DNA of 64,000 nucleotides from Fonsecaea monophora. Its lineage: Eukaryota > Ascomycota > Eurotiomycetes > Chaetothyriales > Herpotrichiellaceae. Position numbers and translations under genes: made by a program. Where the stretch lies: NCBI RefSeq assembly GCF_001642475.1, contig NW_019173967.1, positions 62,001 to 126,000 of the forward strand, given 5' to 3'. The notes under the pieces were generated by a model. That model did not search any database. It was not told the DNA's origin and worked only from the letters and a program-made list of their open reading frames with translations. Shown one piece after another: positions 32,089-44,291 of this stretch. Within the stretch, counting starts at the first letter, position 1; each line of letters opens with the position of its first letter.

Positions 32089-33990
32089 ATGATCGGGGTC
32101 GACTCCAAGAACGGGTCTGGCGAGACGCCACCAAACCTGACACCACAGCTCGTCAAGACTTTCGACAAAGGCACAGTTGGAGGTGACGAGTATGGCGAAT
32201 TCACCGGGTTCGGGAAGGATGGGCAGGGCGAGGCAATCTTTGGCCCTGCGAGTTCCGTTCCCTTGAACCGTCGCAAGAAAGTCATCATTGTTGGGGCAGG
32301 CATCAACGGAATTCAGCAAGCGACCGTCCTCCTGAAGGATGGCTACGTCAAACATGGCGACATCCAGATCCTGGATGCACTCGACGCCTACGGCGGCGTC
32401 TGGCAGAAGAACAAGTACCCTGGCTGTGCATGCGACGTTCCCGCAATGATCTACACGACTTCTTATCACATCAATAAAAGTCAGTTAACCTTCTCTCACT
32501 AATCAATCCGGGTCGGGAATGCTAACGGTGTCGCAGATTACACTCACTTCTACGCGGAAAGAGCACAGATCGAGGAGTATTATACCAACTTTGCCCTCCA
32601 ATATGGTCTTGACAAGTGCACCCAGTTCCAGAGCTTTGTCAGATCCTGCGCGTGGGACGAGGACTTGATGGTGTGGCATGTGGCCGTGTCGAATAAACGG
32701 ACTGGCCAGACTGAGCATTGGATCGCCGATTTTGTCTGTCAATGCATTGGAAGTCTTGATCGACCGAAATGGGGCAACACTCCTGGCAGAGAGAACTTCA
32801 AGGGCATCTCCTGGCACACAGCCCACTGGAGGCACGACGTCGACCTCACTGGCAAGAAGGTGGCCATCATTGGCTGTGGGCCGAGCGCAGCACAACTTCT
32901 GCCTGAGATCATCGACAAACCTGAGCATCTGACTGTGTATATGCGGACCCCGCCGGTCTGTGTTGCAAGAGGTGATTTTGCGTACTCAGGGTATGTTCTT
33001 CCCTAGTTACCCGCATCATGAACAAGTGCTGAGTGCTCAATAGTCTCTTCCGGTGGGCCCTGAAATGGATACCCCTGTTTGCGTGGGTGGTCAGGACGTA
33101 CATGAACCTGGAGATGATGCGAGAATGTCGCCCGATGGCCACAGACGGCGACCCCATGAATGACAAGATGACCGAGGAAGCCATCAGGTACATGGAGTCA
33201 CAGATTTCGGACCCAGAACTGCGGGAGAAGGTCCGGCCTCATTCAAAGTGTAAGTGATATTTGTACCCCTGTGCCGTCTCCGATCGTGCTCAGTAGGTAC
33301 TAAATCTTTTGAACAGTTTTTTGTAAACGACCGCTCCACCTCGACAAGTTTTATTCCTCTCTAGCCAAAAAGAACTGCACGGTGTTGAGAGAAGATCTTG
33401 TCCGGTACACCGAAAAGGGTGTGTTGTCCAGGGACAAGTCGACCGGCAAGGAGACGGAGCGCGAGTACGACATCATCATCTTCGGCACCGGCTTCAACGT
33501 CGCCCAATTCCTCGAGCACGAAAAGGTGACGGGTCTGAACGGGCTGGATCTCCAGGTCAAGTGGAAAGAACACCCCGAAGCTCTCTACGGCCTGGCAACC
33601 AGCCAATTCCCCAACATGTTCTACTGCTTTGGTCCGAACTCGGCCCACGTCTGGTCCTCGCAGCAGGACAACTGGGAGCGACAAGCGCGGTTCGCGGCCA
33701 AGGTCGTCAAGGAGGCGGTCCTGAGGCAGAAGAGAGGCGTCAAGCTGGCGATCCATCCACGGCGAGATTTTGAGCACGAATACAACCTCGAGGTCCAGCG
33801 CAGGCAGACGGGGACGTTTGTCTGGGCCCGTCCGGACTGTGTCACGTACTACAAGAACGATGACGGGTGGAATACCTTCACCATGCCCTGGACGTGGTGG
33901 CAGTTCCGGCGCATGTTGAGCAAGATTCGTTGGGACCAGTGGGAGGTCATTGAGAAGCCGGTGAGCAAAGTGCAGATTGGGGGGATGTAG
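32089..33990 (+). CDS. Baeyer-Villiger-type flavin monooxygenase
   Basis: FAD/NADPH monooxygenase that inserts oxygen beside a carbonyl, turning ketones into esters or lactones. Four exons (32089-32479, 32537-32990, 33044-33249, 33317-33990) join in phase to 574 residues. The FAD-binding Rossmann motif is VIIVGAGINGIQQA near residue 70, followed by YGGVWQKNKYPGCACDVPA, the substrate and flavin loop of class B enzymes. The Baeyer-Villiger fingerprint FKGISWHTAHWRHD (FxGxxxHxxxW) is present, with Asp at the last position. A second dinucleotide fold is KVAIIGCGPSAAQLLPEI, and YDIIIFGTGF is the C-terminal FAD motif. N-terminal extension of about 65 residues. It sits between an MFS gene and a hydrolase that could open its product. 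Confidence 0.95.
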
Positions 33991-34161
33991 CTCCGCAATG
34001 CTGTGGCAAAATGGTATCTAGGGACTTAGTACACAAGTATGCAATGATATGTCCGAAGCTCTCTGCCAATAGTTCCAGTAGTTCAAGTCTGTGAAGATAC
34101 TTTCTTATGGTCAGAGCGGTGTTGTCAAGAGATATCAGAATATATTGTCTCTCGTCCTATT

Positions 34162-35130
34162 CTACCTTTTTTTGTCTGAGACAAACTCCCTAAAGTGCTC
34201 GAGTGTTCGAACAAACGCCTTTTGATACTGTTCCCGAACATCCTTATCCTCAGTATCCGGTCGAGCGGCGAATCCATGGCCCATCCGCGGATAGCTTTCT
34301 ATCTTGAACGGTACCCCGGGTCTTATCCTACTGCTCCCCCACTCGTGGAGGTCATTTGGCAATGAGGCAGGGACCATATCGTCCTCCTCAGCCAGGCCGA
34401 TGTAGAGAGGCGCCTGAATGCCGTCCAGGTCCTCGGCCTCCACGAAGCTGGGGTGGAAGGAAGCTGCTGCACGTAATGCATTCTTGCTCAGTCTCAATAC
34501 GTGTTTACCCCCAAAACAGTACCCTACCCCGACAATAGTAGAGTCAGGGTACTTGTCTCTGAGATGGCTGGTCAAGTTGCCGAGAAGAGCAGAGACCCTT
34601 GCATGGTCATGTCGTTGCAGCCAGGCCGGAAAGTCCAGGTCGCGCAGGATCTGCTTTTCTTCTTCAGGCCACGGCTGCTCATCGATTGATAAGGAGCGAT
34701 CTTGCTTGAGAAACTGGATCGGTAACGGGTCGCCTGGCCGTGCATGAGAGCCATGATGAGTGAAGCTGGGGGGGAAATGATGGGCTCACCTTCGAAATAG
34801 TCTGGAATCACCACACGCCATCCTTCTTTGGCGAACTTATCTGCTAGGATGAGATTGTGCTTGGCCAGGCCGAATCCATCAGGCAATAGCAGCAATAGTC
34901 CTTGGGTGCCTGGTGAGTCCGGCTCGTTGCCACTTACGTAGCAGTCGACGACGCCCAAGGCGACATATTGTCCGAGAGGGACGTAGGATTCTATACATAA
35001 GCGAGTGTCAATCACCGTGACATGTTACAACCAATAGACACGGCCATGGGGAGTGAGACATTGAGCCCCTGGTACACGGTGGCAGATACGCACCTGGGGC
35101 AGCCTTGCCTACTTGACAACAATTTGACAT
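34162..35130 (-). CDS. Dienelactone hydrolase family protein
   Basis: Alpha/beta hydrolase of the carboxymethylenebutenolidase type, which opens lactones. Three exons; the first is short (MSNCCQVGKAAP, from 35130), joined to ESYVPLGQYVALGVVDCYVS, the usual N-terminal Cys-Cys and strand pattern. Catalytic residues: nucleophile Cys in GVGYCFGGKHV, acid Asp in GLAEEDDMVP, and His in MGHGFAARP. Length about 250 residues, normal for the family. It is convergent with the BVMO gene, 171 bp apart. Together a BVMO and a lactone hydrolase make chemical sense: ketone to lactone to hydroxy acid. Substrate not known. The fungal branch of this family is large and also includes proteins of unknown role. Confidence 0.92.
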
Positions 35131-35604
35131 GTCGACTGTGTGGCCCGATTGAATGAGAATCTGGAGGTGGGAAAGGAGGAAGACCCAGCCTTTGTCTTTC
35201 ATACTCCTAACAAGAGGACATTTGGTAAGGGTTGCTACCAAGTCGGCCAGATGTGATTTGTTGCCCTCGGAGCAAGTTGTGGTTATTGTCCGATCCGACA
35301 GCCTTGTGTAGAGGGTGACAAAAGAGTTCCGGGCTGGCATCACCGGTTGACAGATGGTCTCTGCGTATGCTATCCCCCGAATACGATTGTGATGAATATT
35401 CTCAGCAGGGTGCCGAAAGGTCTATTCCTGATCCTGCGGCACTATCTGAACTCGTCGCAGTACATGTTTCTACTCGTACTTCAGCCAGCAAGTTACTGGC
35501 CTGAGCAATATACCTCAGAGTCCCAATGCCCGGTATCCGTCGCGACATGATCGGGTCCGAGCTTGGATCATGATCGCTCAATGTTGTTTCTTCCCGGGGT
35601 GTTA
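35131..35604. other. Gene-free stretch upstream of the dienelactone hydrolase gene
   Basis: 474 bp between the hydrolase start and the 3' end of the CoA-transferase gene, both on the minus strand. No gene supported. Confidence 0.35.
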
Positions 35605-37495
35605 TTAAACACTCTTCTCCTCCTTCAGACCATCTGCCGTTGGCTGGATTGGCTCGAAGTCCTTGTTTTCCTTCCTCTCCCATTGTGGCAGATGATATCC
35701 CGGCGGACAAGGCCCAACAAGCCAGTCAGTCCTCATTACTTCAGAGCTCCCAGTACCTTGGGAGGGCTGGAACTCCAACGCTAACTTCACCAGATCCAAG
35801 TCACCCAGCCCCCACATGCTGCCATCTACTTTCTGGTAGTAGTCCTTTTTGATGGCCTTGTCGAATGTCCTATCGGCGATGAAACCCCTGATTACGTTTT
35901 GATTCTTCCCGTGGCTGACGATCTCGTCGTAGTGACGAATTTTGCCAATCAAGTCTTTATTGCGAGCTTTCAGCGCCGTCTGCTGTTCTTCTGTGTACTT
36001 GCCGTAAGACTGCATTTGCATGTTCGCGACGACGAGCGAGCATTGGACCACGTACGATCCCCCTTGGCGACTGCGCAGATAAAGACCGTGTAGGACCCCG
36101 GCGGCGCCAGCATGGCCTGTCAGGTAGTCGGCGTTTGGACCGGGGAAGATGTGTGGCTCGTCGTATCCGTGGAATCGGCCAATGTCAAGACCAACACCGC
36201 AAACCTGGACGTCGGGGTTAGCAAGGAGGAAACAATCAAGGGAGCATTCTGACCAACAGTATCAGCAATCTGTGCCCAGCCTGGTCTTGTTACCCACGGG
36301 CCTTTCCAGCCGTAGCAATTTTCCTGGCAATAAATAAGGCCTCGATCTCGATTCGCCACCAAACCCAGCACGGCATCGCGGCCAAAGCCGAGGTGTTCCA
36401 TTACGGCAGGACGATAGCCGTCAATGAAAACATCGGCCTCCTCGATTAGCTCGAGCAGCTTCTTTCTCCCCTCGAAGGTCTTGAGGTCGATGTCGACACT
36501 GGTCTTGCCGATACAACCGTCAATGAGCGTGATGGGCAGCTCCGTGTTCTTTACGCAGGACACGCGGATAACTGTCGCCCCCAAAGCTGCGCAGACACGG
36601 CCAATGGTGGGCGCGGCAATGGCGCGTGAAAGGTCCAAGACTTTGATTCCAGACAGCGGTCTACGGTCGGAGAGGTCGACAGGCACTTGGTCCCAGGACA
36701 CGGCAGGTTGAGTATAATGCTTTTGTGGAATCAAGTTGTAGTATGGTTCATCTTTTATTGCTTTACCCTGTGAGCGGTCAGCGAGGTAGATCGTGAGAGC
36801 TTTTGTTCGAGCAGCATTACCTGAGGGGTGGATTCGAACTCTTCCTTTTCGAGACATACTGTGCCGGGAGTTCGGTAGACGTTGTTACTCCAGTTGTCGA
36901 GAACCTCTGAGTCAATAGTCCCGACGACGTTGCTGTACATTTCGATGATTTGTGGCCAGGTCAAGTTCTTCTCATTGTGCTGTGGAACGTTCAGCATCTC
37001 CAAGAGTGGCGTGGGATTCATGTTGCCGTGGAGAGAGTACCATCGTCCATCTTTCGACTTGTAGATGTTTGTGCCCAGCTGTCGATAAAGCTCTCGGGTC
37101 ATACCGTGATCCCAGCGCTGGACAGCGGCCATCATTTTCGGACTGCCAGATAACCATTCGCTCTCATGGCGGACGAACAGAGCGCCGAGTCCATTGAGCA
37201 AGGCCTGCGAAACATCGATGTGACACTCTTGCTCAATTCCATATCGATCTTGAGCGATGGCAAGAGCCAAAAGTCCAATGTAGCCAAGGAGACCAGCTTG
37301 GGACTCTGCTGCTTTGAACGGAACAGGGAAGAAAGGATCCGTTTCATCCCCAGTAAATTGGACGTTGTCTTTCCATCGTTTCACTTCCTCTGGGAGGTTA
37401 AGACGAGGGTCTGCGACAATGACCTCGTAGATTCTTTGGGCTTCTGACTGAAGGGTGTAAGGAACTTCGTCCCGATGGTTCTGCCCCGCAATCAT
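35605..37495 (-). CDS. CaiB/BaiF-type (class III) CoA-transferase
   Basis: Transfers CoA between carboxylic acids, activating an acid for further breakdown. Three exons on the minus strand give about 590 residues, longer than bacterial single-domain members (~400) but usual for fungal forms. The N-terminal half (ESQAGLLGYIGLLALAIAQD, then HIDVSQALLNGLGALF) resembles the C-terminal helix region of a CaiB domain. The second half begins with a complete core: LSGIKVLDLSRAIAAPTIGR, LGATVIRV, ADVFIDGYRPAVMEHLGFG. The candidate catalytic Asp is in GPNADYLTGHAGAAGVLHGL. The protein may therefore be a one-and-a-half-domain fusion. Both introns have clear donors, GTAATG and GTTGGT. It is next to the hydrolase on the same strand and could accept the acid that enzyme releases. 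Confidence 0.9.
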
Positions 37496-38027
37496 GGCTC
37501 TTGGTGAACGCCTCCGTAGTGCCTTCGGGTGGAATGGGGGCCAAGTGATAGGGACTTTGCCGTTTAGATCAATCCTCTCCTGGGGGTTTTAAGTCGAATT
37601 TCCATCCTTTGTATTGTAAGCGCTGAACCCTTTGAAAGTCGTTCATCTAGGATCTCCAGCGTCCTCGCGATGTTCTACGCGGTGGTGGCGGACGTCGCTG
37701 TGGTTCATGTCGGGCCCGGACTGCATGACGAGCGTCCACTGTATGGTCGACGCTTTCTTCACTGCCTTCGGACCATACAACATAGTTATGTCTCGGAAAG
37801 CTATTGCCTCAATACCGCGAATATCCTTTTATTACCGAAGGGAGGAGAAGATATGTTACGATCTGTCGATTCTCCGAAGATGTCTTGCTCGGAAAGCTTC
37901 AATTCACTTGGTAAAAGCCCAGAGTAGGTTGTGTATGCTCTCCGCCAGGCTTAAGGTGAGTTCAACATCGATTACATCCCAAATGACATCCCCCCTGATT
38001 GTCGGCCACAAGGCGGAGTGGTCCGAC
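37496..38027. other. Gene-free stretch upstream of the CoA-transferase gene
   Basis: 532 bp between minus-strand genes, presumably the CoA-transferase promoter and the 3' untranslated region of the next gene. No gene supported. Confidence 0.35.
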
Positions 38028-38605
38028 TCAGCAATTACGCTCAGGGAGATCATGGGACGACTCCGCCTCGTCTGGGTTTTTGCCACCCAGCTTCCTTCTA
38101 AAGCACATTGTAATCGTGCCGAAGACAGAGCCCGTAAGCCATAGCAGCATATTGATAATGTTATATGCAGCGGCGGCTTCAATATGGGTGGAATGGCTCT
38201 CAAAATACCTGCCGCCAAACGATGCAATCACCCCCACCCAGGCAAAAGTGAGCACCCATTGCCAGAACAGAACCCATAGCAGCCAGAGCCGACTGGGAAA
38301 TGGGAAGAGGATGTCGATCGTGAACAACAACGCTGTCAGCGCAGATAGAGAGGCGATGGCGATGGCGTAGACCTGCAGGTACAGGTGTGTGTCAGGAAGA
38401 TCAGGTATCAAAGGTTCATCCCCGGGAAACCCACCGAAACACCCGTATTTGTGGGGCCATTGGCTATGTCTGAAGCATTGAGAGCAATGGCAGTTACAGC
38501 AAATGTGAATTGTAGAATAACTTGAGCAATGTGGACAACGCGGCTTGTTGGGGCAGCCTTCCAGGGAAGCCCGACCTTGAACATGTTGTGCCAACGCGAT
38601 AGCAT
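38028..38605 (-). CDS. Four-helix integral membrane protein (MARVEL-like)
   Basis: Small membrane protein of 171 residues from two exons (38435-38605 and 38028-38372), joined through a GTGGGT donor. Four hydrophobic helices are clear: VVHIAQVILQFTFAVTAIAL, VYAIAIASLSALTALLFTID, LWLLWVLFWQWVLTFAWVGV and AAAAYNIINMLLWLTGSVFG. The helix pattern and the Trp-rich third helix resemble fungal MARVEL-domain proteins of unknown function; the conserved Asp/His of characterised MARVEL proteins cannot be assigned. The C-terminal tail is short and basic, then acidic. The ATG at 38605 is preferred because the upstream extension lacks an ATG. It is divergent from the Pol I subunit gene, 403 bp between starts. 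Confidence 0.82.
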
Positions 38606-39008
38606 GGATATAGTCCGTGCTTGAAAAGAGATGTAACTGTTAGTGCTCAATGAATTTGAGCAAAGGAGAGTCTTTGAACACTGTCTAGCTTATAACATTG
38701 TAGGGACTCAGGCAGCAAGAATTCTCGAACCAAGACCCAATGCGTATTCGTATTCGACTAATTTCCCTTTTGGGGAGGTAAGGTGGAGACGATCGAGGAT
38801 CGCGCGAAAGCATTTAATACTCCACAGAACTGTAGCGTGTCAAGCCGTCTACTCCGACGTAGCGCGAACCCCAATACTTTGTAGAAAAAAAATTATCCCC
38901 GCAGCAGGAAATATTGGCGCAGTTGAAGGATAAGAGGTGTGCACGCCTACCACCGACATTCCTCTCACCAGGTACGTTGTTACCGCCGGGTTATGGCTTT
39001 GATGCGCA
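38606..39008. promoter_or_regulatory. Divergent region between the membrane protein and Pol I subunit genes
   Basis: 403 bp between divergent starts, probably holding both promoters. No gene supported. Confidence 0.4.
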
Positions 39009-42000
39009 ATGGCAGGATACGTCAAACCAATTCCTTCGGCCACCGGCGGCCTGGCCTTTTCCCGACTCCAGTCCGACGAGATCAGAAAGATCTCCGTCAA
39101 GCGAATCCATGTCACTCCAGCGCTGGATTCTATGTTTGGTCCAGTTCCAGGAGGTCTGCATGACCCTGCCCTGGGTGCTATCCAGGCTCTGGATGCAAAG
39201 TAAGTCCTCGAACGCTGCGCTAGCTTCGGTGCTAACATCTTCAGCTGCTCTACTTGTCGCATGAATGCGATCCACTGTACCGGGCACTGCGGACATATTG
39301 AACTTCCTGTCACTTGCTATCATCCACAATACATTGACTCTACTCTACGCCTTCTCCGTGCGAAATGTGCCTACTGTCATCGCTTCAAAGCTGCAGAGAA
39401 CTTTGTCAATCAAACGGTGTGCTCCCTCCGGCTGTTGCAATATGGATTGGTGGAGGAGTACCACAATATACAGAATATTCACCTCAGAGGAGGACTGCCA
39501 AGGACACCAAGGAGGAGTGGCCCAGATCAGATGGTTGAAGATGTGGCGGAAATCGAACCGGAGGAAGAGATTGCGGAGCTTATTGACCGGAGAACGAGAA
39601 TGACAACGCGTGCCATCAAATTGGCGCGAAGAGAGAAACGGATTGATGACCAGGCTCTCGTCCGAAACACTATCGCGATCGCTGCCCGAAAGCATGTAAT
39701 CGCCTCTTTCCTTAAGGAGATCCCTAATCTGAAGAAGTGCGCCAACTGCGGTGGTGCCAACATCTCCTATAGAAAAGATAGGAGCGTCAAGATCTTCAGA
39801 CAGCCGCTAGCAAGGAAGCAAAGGGAAGCCATGTATGTCCTTGGGAAAAAGGCGCCAAACCCTCTGCTGTTTCTCCACTCCGAACAGACTCAGAGAGATG
39901 AGGTCAAAAAGACCGCCATGGTCAACGGACATCATGACGAGGATATCGAGATGTCCGACCAAGACGACGTTGAGGATGCAGAACTACATGGAGCTGAAGA
40001 AGAAATCGCTATGCGTAATGCACTCGAGACGTCATCCAAGTCGAAGAAAGCGGACATCGAGAATGAGGACGACGTACAAGCATACATGACAACGAGCGAG
40101 GTACATGCTGCCTTGACCCTACTATTTGACCGGGAGCAGGAAGTCCTCCAGCTGCTGTATGCATCTCAGCCCGGTCGAAAAACGGTTCGCGTATCTCCGG
40201 ACATGTTTTTTGTCACCGCGATTCTGGTTCCGCCCAACAGATTTCGACCTTTGGCTAGGCATGGACCTAATCAAATGCTGGAGAATCAACTAAACACGGT
40301 TCTGAACAAAATCATCAAGGCGGCTGGTGATGTTCAGCGCATCTCACGGGAGTCGAAAAGAGCAAAGATTGACCCAACTGTTAGACCAAGGAACTTGAAC
40401 GAGAGCTTGCAAGCCGCAATTGTCCTTCAAGAGGCAGTAAATGCGCTGATAGATTCCCCTACACCTGCTTCAGGCCGGCCAACCGACCAAGGCATAAAGC
40501 AAGTTCTGGAGAAGAAGGAGGGCCTTTTCCGAATGCACATGATGGGGAAGCGTGTCAACTTCGCTGCTCGCAGTGTCATATCGCCCGATCCGAACATCGA
40601 AACCAACGAAATCGGTGTACCTCTTGTTTTCGCAAAGAAATTGACCTACCCCGAACCAGTGACGAGTCACAATTTCGAAGAGCTTAGCAAGGCGGTGATA
40701 AATGGTACCGAAAAATACCCTGGGGCCGCAGCTATTGAGAATGAGAACGGGATGGTTCTCAGCTTGAAGCGCAAGACCATTGAACAAAGAAGAGCCCTCG
40801 CAAAGCAATTGATGACTTCGACCGCCCCCGGAGCAAAGGGGGAGAATGGCAAAAAGGTGTACCGGCACCTTCAAACAGGCGACGTGGTTATCATGAATCG
40901 TCAGCCAACTCTGCACAAGCCCTCCATGATGGGTCACCGTGCACGCGTGCTAACAAACCAAAAGACCATTCGCATGCATTATGCGAACTGTAACACTTAC
41001 AACGCCGACTTCGACGGTGATGAGATGAACATGCATTTTCCTCAGAATGAGCTCGCTCGAACCGAAGCCCTTCAGATCGCGGACACGGATCACCAGTATC
41101 TGTCTGCAACTGCAGGCAAACCCTTACGTGGGTTGATTCAAGACCATATATCTATGGGTGTTCAATTTACCAGCCGGGACGTTTTCTTCGATCGAGACCA
41201 ATATCAACAGTTACTTTATAGCTGTCTCAGGCCGGAAGATTACAATACCGTGTTTGACAAGATCCAAATGGTAGCGCCGGCGGTTTTAAAGCCGAAAATG
41301 CTATGGACCGGCAAGCAAGTGATCACGACAGTATTGAAAAATATCACTCCTGAAAGATTCCGTGGCATCAACCTTACGAGCAAATCATCCACATCGTCAG
41401 ACTCGTGGGGCGAGAAGACGTCTGAGGAACCTGAGCAATGGACTGTTAGCAGGAACATGGTGGTATTCAGAGACACGGAACAAGTGGTGATTTTCAAAGA
41501 CGGCGAGCACCTTTGCGGAATTCTTGACAAGAGTCAACTCGGTCCCAGCGCTGGTGGTCTGATCCATTCCGTACACGAGGTCTATGGACATATCACTGCG
41601 GGCAAACTAATGAGCATCCTCGGCCGACTTCTCACAAGATTCCTCAATGAGAGGGCCTGGACTTGTGGAATGGACGATCTCTATCTGACACCTGAAGGCG
41701 ACAAGGAACGGCGACAAGAATTGAACAAGGCGAAACAAATGGGTTTGGAGGTTTCGGCCGAGTATGTGACATTGAAGTCTGGCGAGGTCGACCAAGAAAA
41801 CCCCGAACTGCTTAGTCGCCTTGAAAGCGTACTTCGTAACGATGAGCAGCTCAATGGTTTGGACCAGGTTTACAAGGCCAAAGTGAAATCGATCACGGAC
41901 GCTGTCTCAAAAGCCTGCCTGCCTGCTGGGCTTCGAAAGTCATTCCCTCGAAATCAGATGCAAGCAATGACGATCTCTGGAGCCAAAGGTTCTAGTGTCA

Positions 42001-44291
42001 ATGCAAATCTCATCTCTTGCAATCTAGGTCAGCAGGTTCTGGAAGGGCGCAGAGTTCCTGTGATGGTCAGTGGCAAGACACTGCCGTCCTTCCGAGCCTT
42101 TGAGACGGAGCCAGCTGCTGGTGGGTATGTGTCAGGACGATTCTTAACGGGCATTAAACCACAAGAATACTACTTCCACGCCATGTCTGGCAGAGAGGGC
42201 TTGATTGATACCGCTGTGAAAACGTCCAAATCCGGGTATCTGCAGCGCTGCATCGTCAAAGGGCTTGAAGGTCTTCGAACCGAGTACGACACGTCGGTGC
42301 GAGAGAGTTCAAACGGAAGTATCATTCAGTTCTTGTATGGAGAAGATGGACTCGAAGTCACCAAGCAGAAGCATCTGAAAGAATTTACTTTCCTTGCTGA
42401 AAATCACCACTCGGTTGCCACACTTATGAATGCAGAAGAGGTGATTCACAAACTGCCGCTCTCAGAGTTGGTTGAGGAACAGAAGAAGATTCTGAGATCA
42501 CTGAAGAAGTCCAAGCAGAAGGATCCATTGACTGCTTCTTTCAGCCCCGCAAGTCATTTAGGAAGCACTTCCGAGTCATTTGCGATGGCGTTGAATGACT
42601 ATGTCAAGACGGACCCGAATAGATTGATCAAGGACAAAAAGACGAACCCTAACGGTGTGCTCAGCAAGAGGACGTTTCGAGCCGTTATGGACCTGAAGTA
42701 CATGAAGTCAATTGTCGATGCCGGGGAGGCAGTCGGGGTCGTCGCAGCACAATCTGTGGGAGAACCTTCGACCCAGATGACACTGAATACTTTCCACTTG
42801 GCCGGCCACTCAGCAAAGAACGTCACCCTCGGTATTCCTCGACTACGGGAGATTATCATGACTGCCAGCGCCAATATCATGACCCCAACAATGACACTCA
42901 AGCCCATCGAAGAGTTGAACATTGCTGAAGGAGAACGCTTCGCTAAAAGCATCAGCCGTCTGCCGCTCTCCTATGTCATTAATGACATGTCAGTCACCGA
43001 GAGGACTGGTGGGGGCGCAGGACATGAGAACGAAAGGGTTTACGACATTCGAATAGACCTGTATGAGCCAGACGAATACGAGGAGGAATATGCCATTAAA
43101 AGGGCAGACGTCCAACGATGCTTCGAAAGGATGTTCCTACCTAGACTGGATAAGATGATTAAAGCCGAACTCAAGAAGAAGGCCAAAGAGGCAGACCGCT
43201 CAGAGGTCACGGCAGCTGTTCCAAACGTTGGCACGTCGGTGGGTGTCTCCGGGGAAGCTAGGACAAGAGGCCCAAGAGCTACTGAAAATGAAGGTGGCGA
43301 AGACGACATTGATGAAGAAGCCGACCCCGACGATGCCAAAGACATGGCCGCCAGACGTAGAAGAGAGAACACGTTCGACGAGCCCGACGAAGAGGAAGAT
43401 GCCATAGCACGGGAGTCAGACGACGAAGGGATGAGTGACGACAATGGCGATATGGACGAGGAGGAAAAGACACTCCGCGCTCGCCAAACAGCGAAGTCTA
43501 AGAACGCGCAAAACCTTCGAGAATTGGACCCTGACGACGAAGGAGATGACGCTGAAGATTCGGCAGATGAGGCGCGAGTCAACCAGCTGAAGAGTCAACT
43601 AGACCACCTCAAACGTTTTATCTTCGCAAGAAACCAGGGCAAATCCTGTCGCATTGTCCTCAGTTACGACTCCAGAACGCCGAAACTACTTCTCCTTCCT
43701 CTTCTCGAAAAGTGCGCGCACACGTCAGTCATTCAATCAATCCCTGGTCTCGGTGTTTGCACACAGTTCATGGAGGAAGTTCACGGGCCTGACGGCAGAC
43801 CGGTCAGACGCATTGATCCAGAGACAAACAAGGAGGAGATCGTCAAACAACCAATGATCACCACCGAAGGGGTCAATTTACTCGCGATGCGCGACTACCA
43901 GGACCAGATCTACCCGCATTCCATCTACAGCAACTCAGTTCACGATATGCTGAAGTACTATGGTGTCGAAGCTGCGCGGGCGACGATTGTCAAGGAAATA
44001 GACGGTGTATTCAAAGGGCACGGAATTGGTGTAGATACACGGCACTTGAGTCTGATCGGCGATGCTATGACGCATTCCGGCAGCTATCAACCTTTCAACC
44101 GGCACGGTCTTGTAAAAGAAGGAGGAAGTGTGTTGGCAAAGATGAGCTTCGAGACGGTTATGGGATTCCTCAAGGATGCAGTATTGTTCGGCGAACGGGA
44201 TCCCTTGCTTGGACCCAGTGCACGCATTGTGGCAGGAAGGAGAGGCAATATCGGCACGGGAGCGTTTGATGTAGTCATGCCTGTACATTGA
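39009..44291 (+). CDS. RPA190: DNA-directed RNA polymerase I largest subunit (A190)
   Basis: Catalytic subunit of the nucleolar polymerase that makes 35S pre-rRNA. Exon 1 (39009-39199) and exon 2 (39245-44291) join in phase to 1745 residues, normal for fungal A190. Clamp zinc site CSTCRMNAIHCTGHCGHIELP starts right after the splice (residue 64), followed by CAYCHRF; a further CxxC is KCANCGG. The cleft is recognisable by NRQPTLHKPSMMGH and the metal-binding NADFDGDEMNMHFPQ with three Asp. Bridge and trigger regions: GREGLIDTAVKTSKSGYLQR and QSVGEPSTQMTLNTFHLAG. A strongly acidic insert of about 110 residues (43270-43560) corresponds in position to the Pol I-specific expander (DNA-mimicking loop) of yeast A190. 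The C-terminus has SFETVMGFLKDA. Single-copy housekeeping gene, useful as an orthology anchor. Confidence 0.97.

Noticed and set aside
43040..43582. 180-codon Ser-rich minus-strand frame inside A190
   Set aside because: It is antisense to the acidic GAx/GAy codons of the expander-like insert; the Ser richness is a shadow of Asp/Glu codons.
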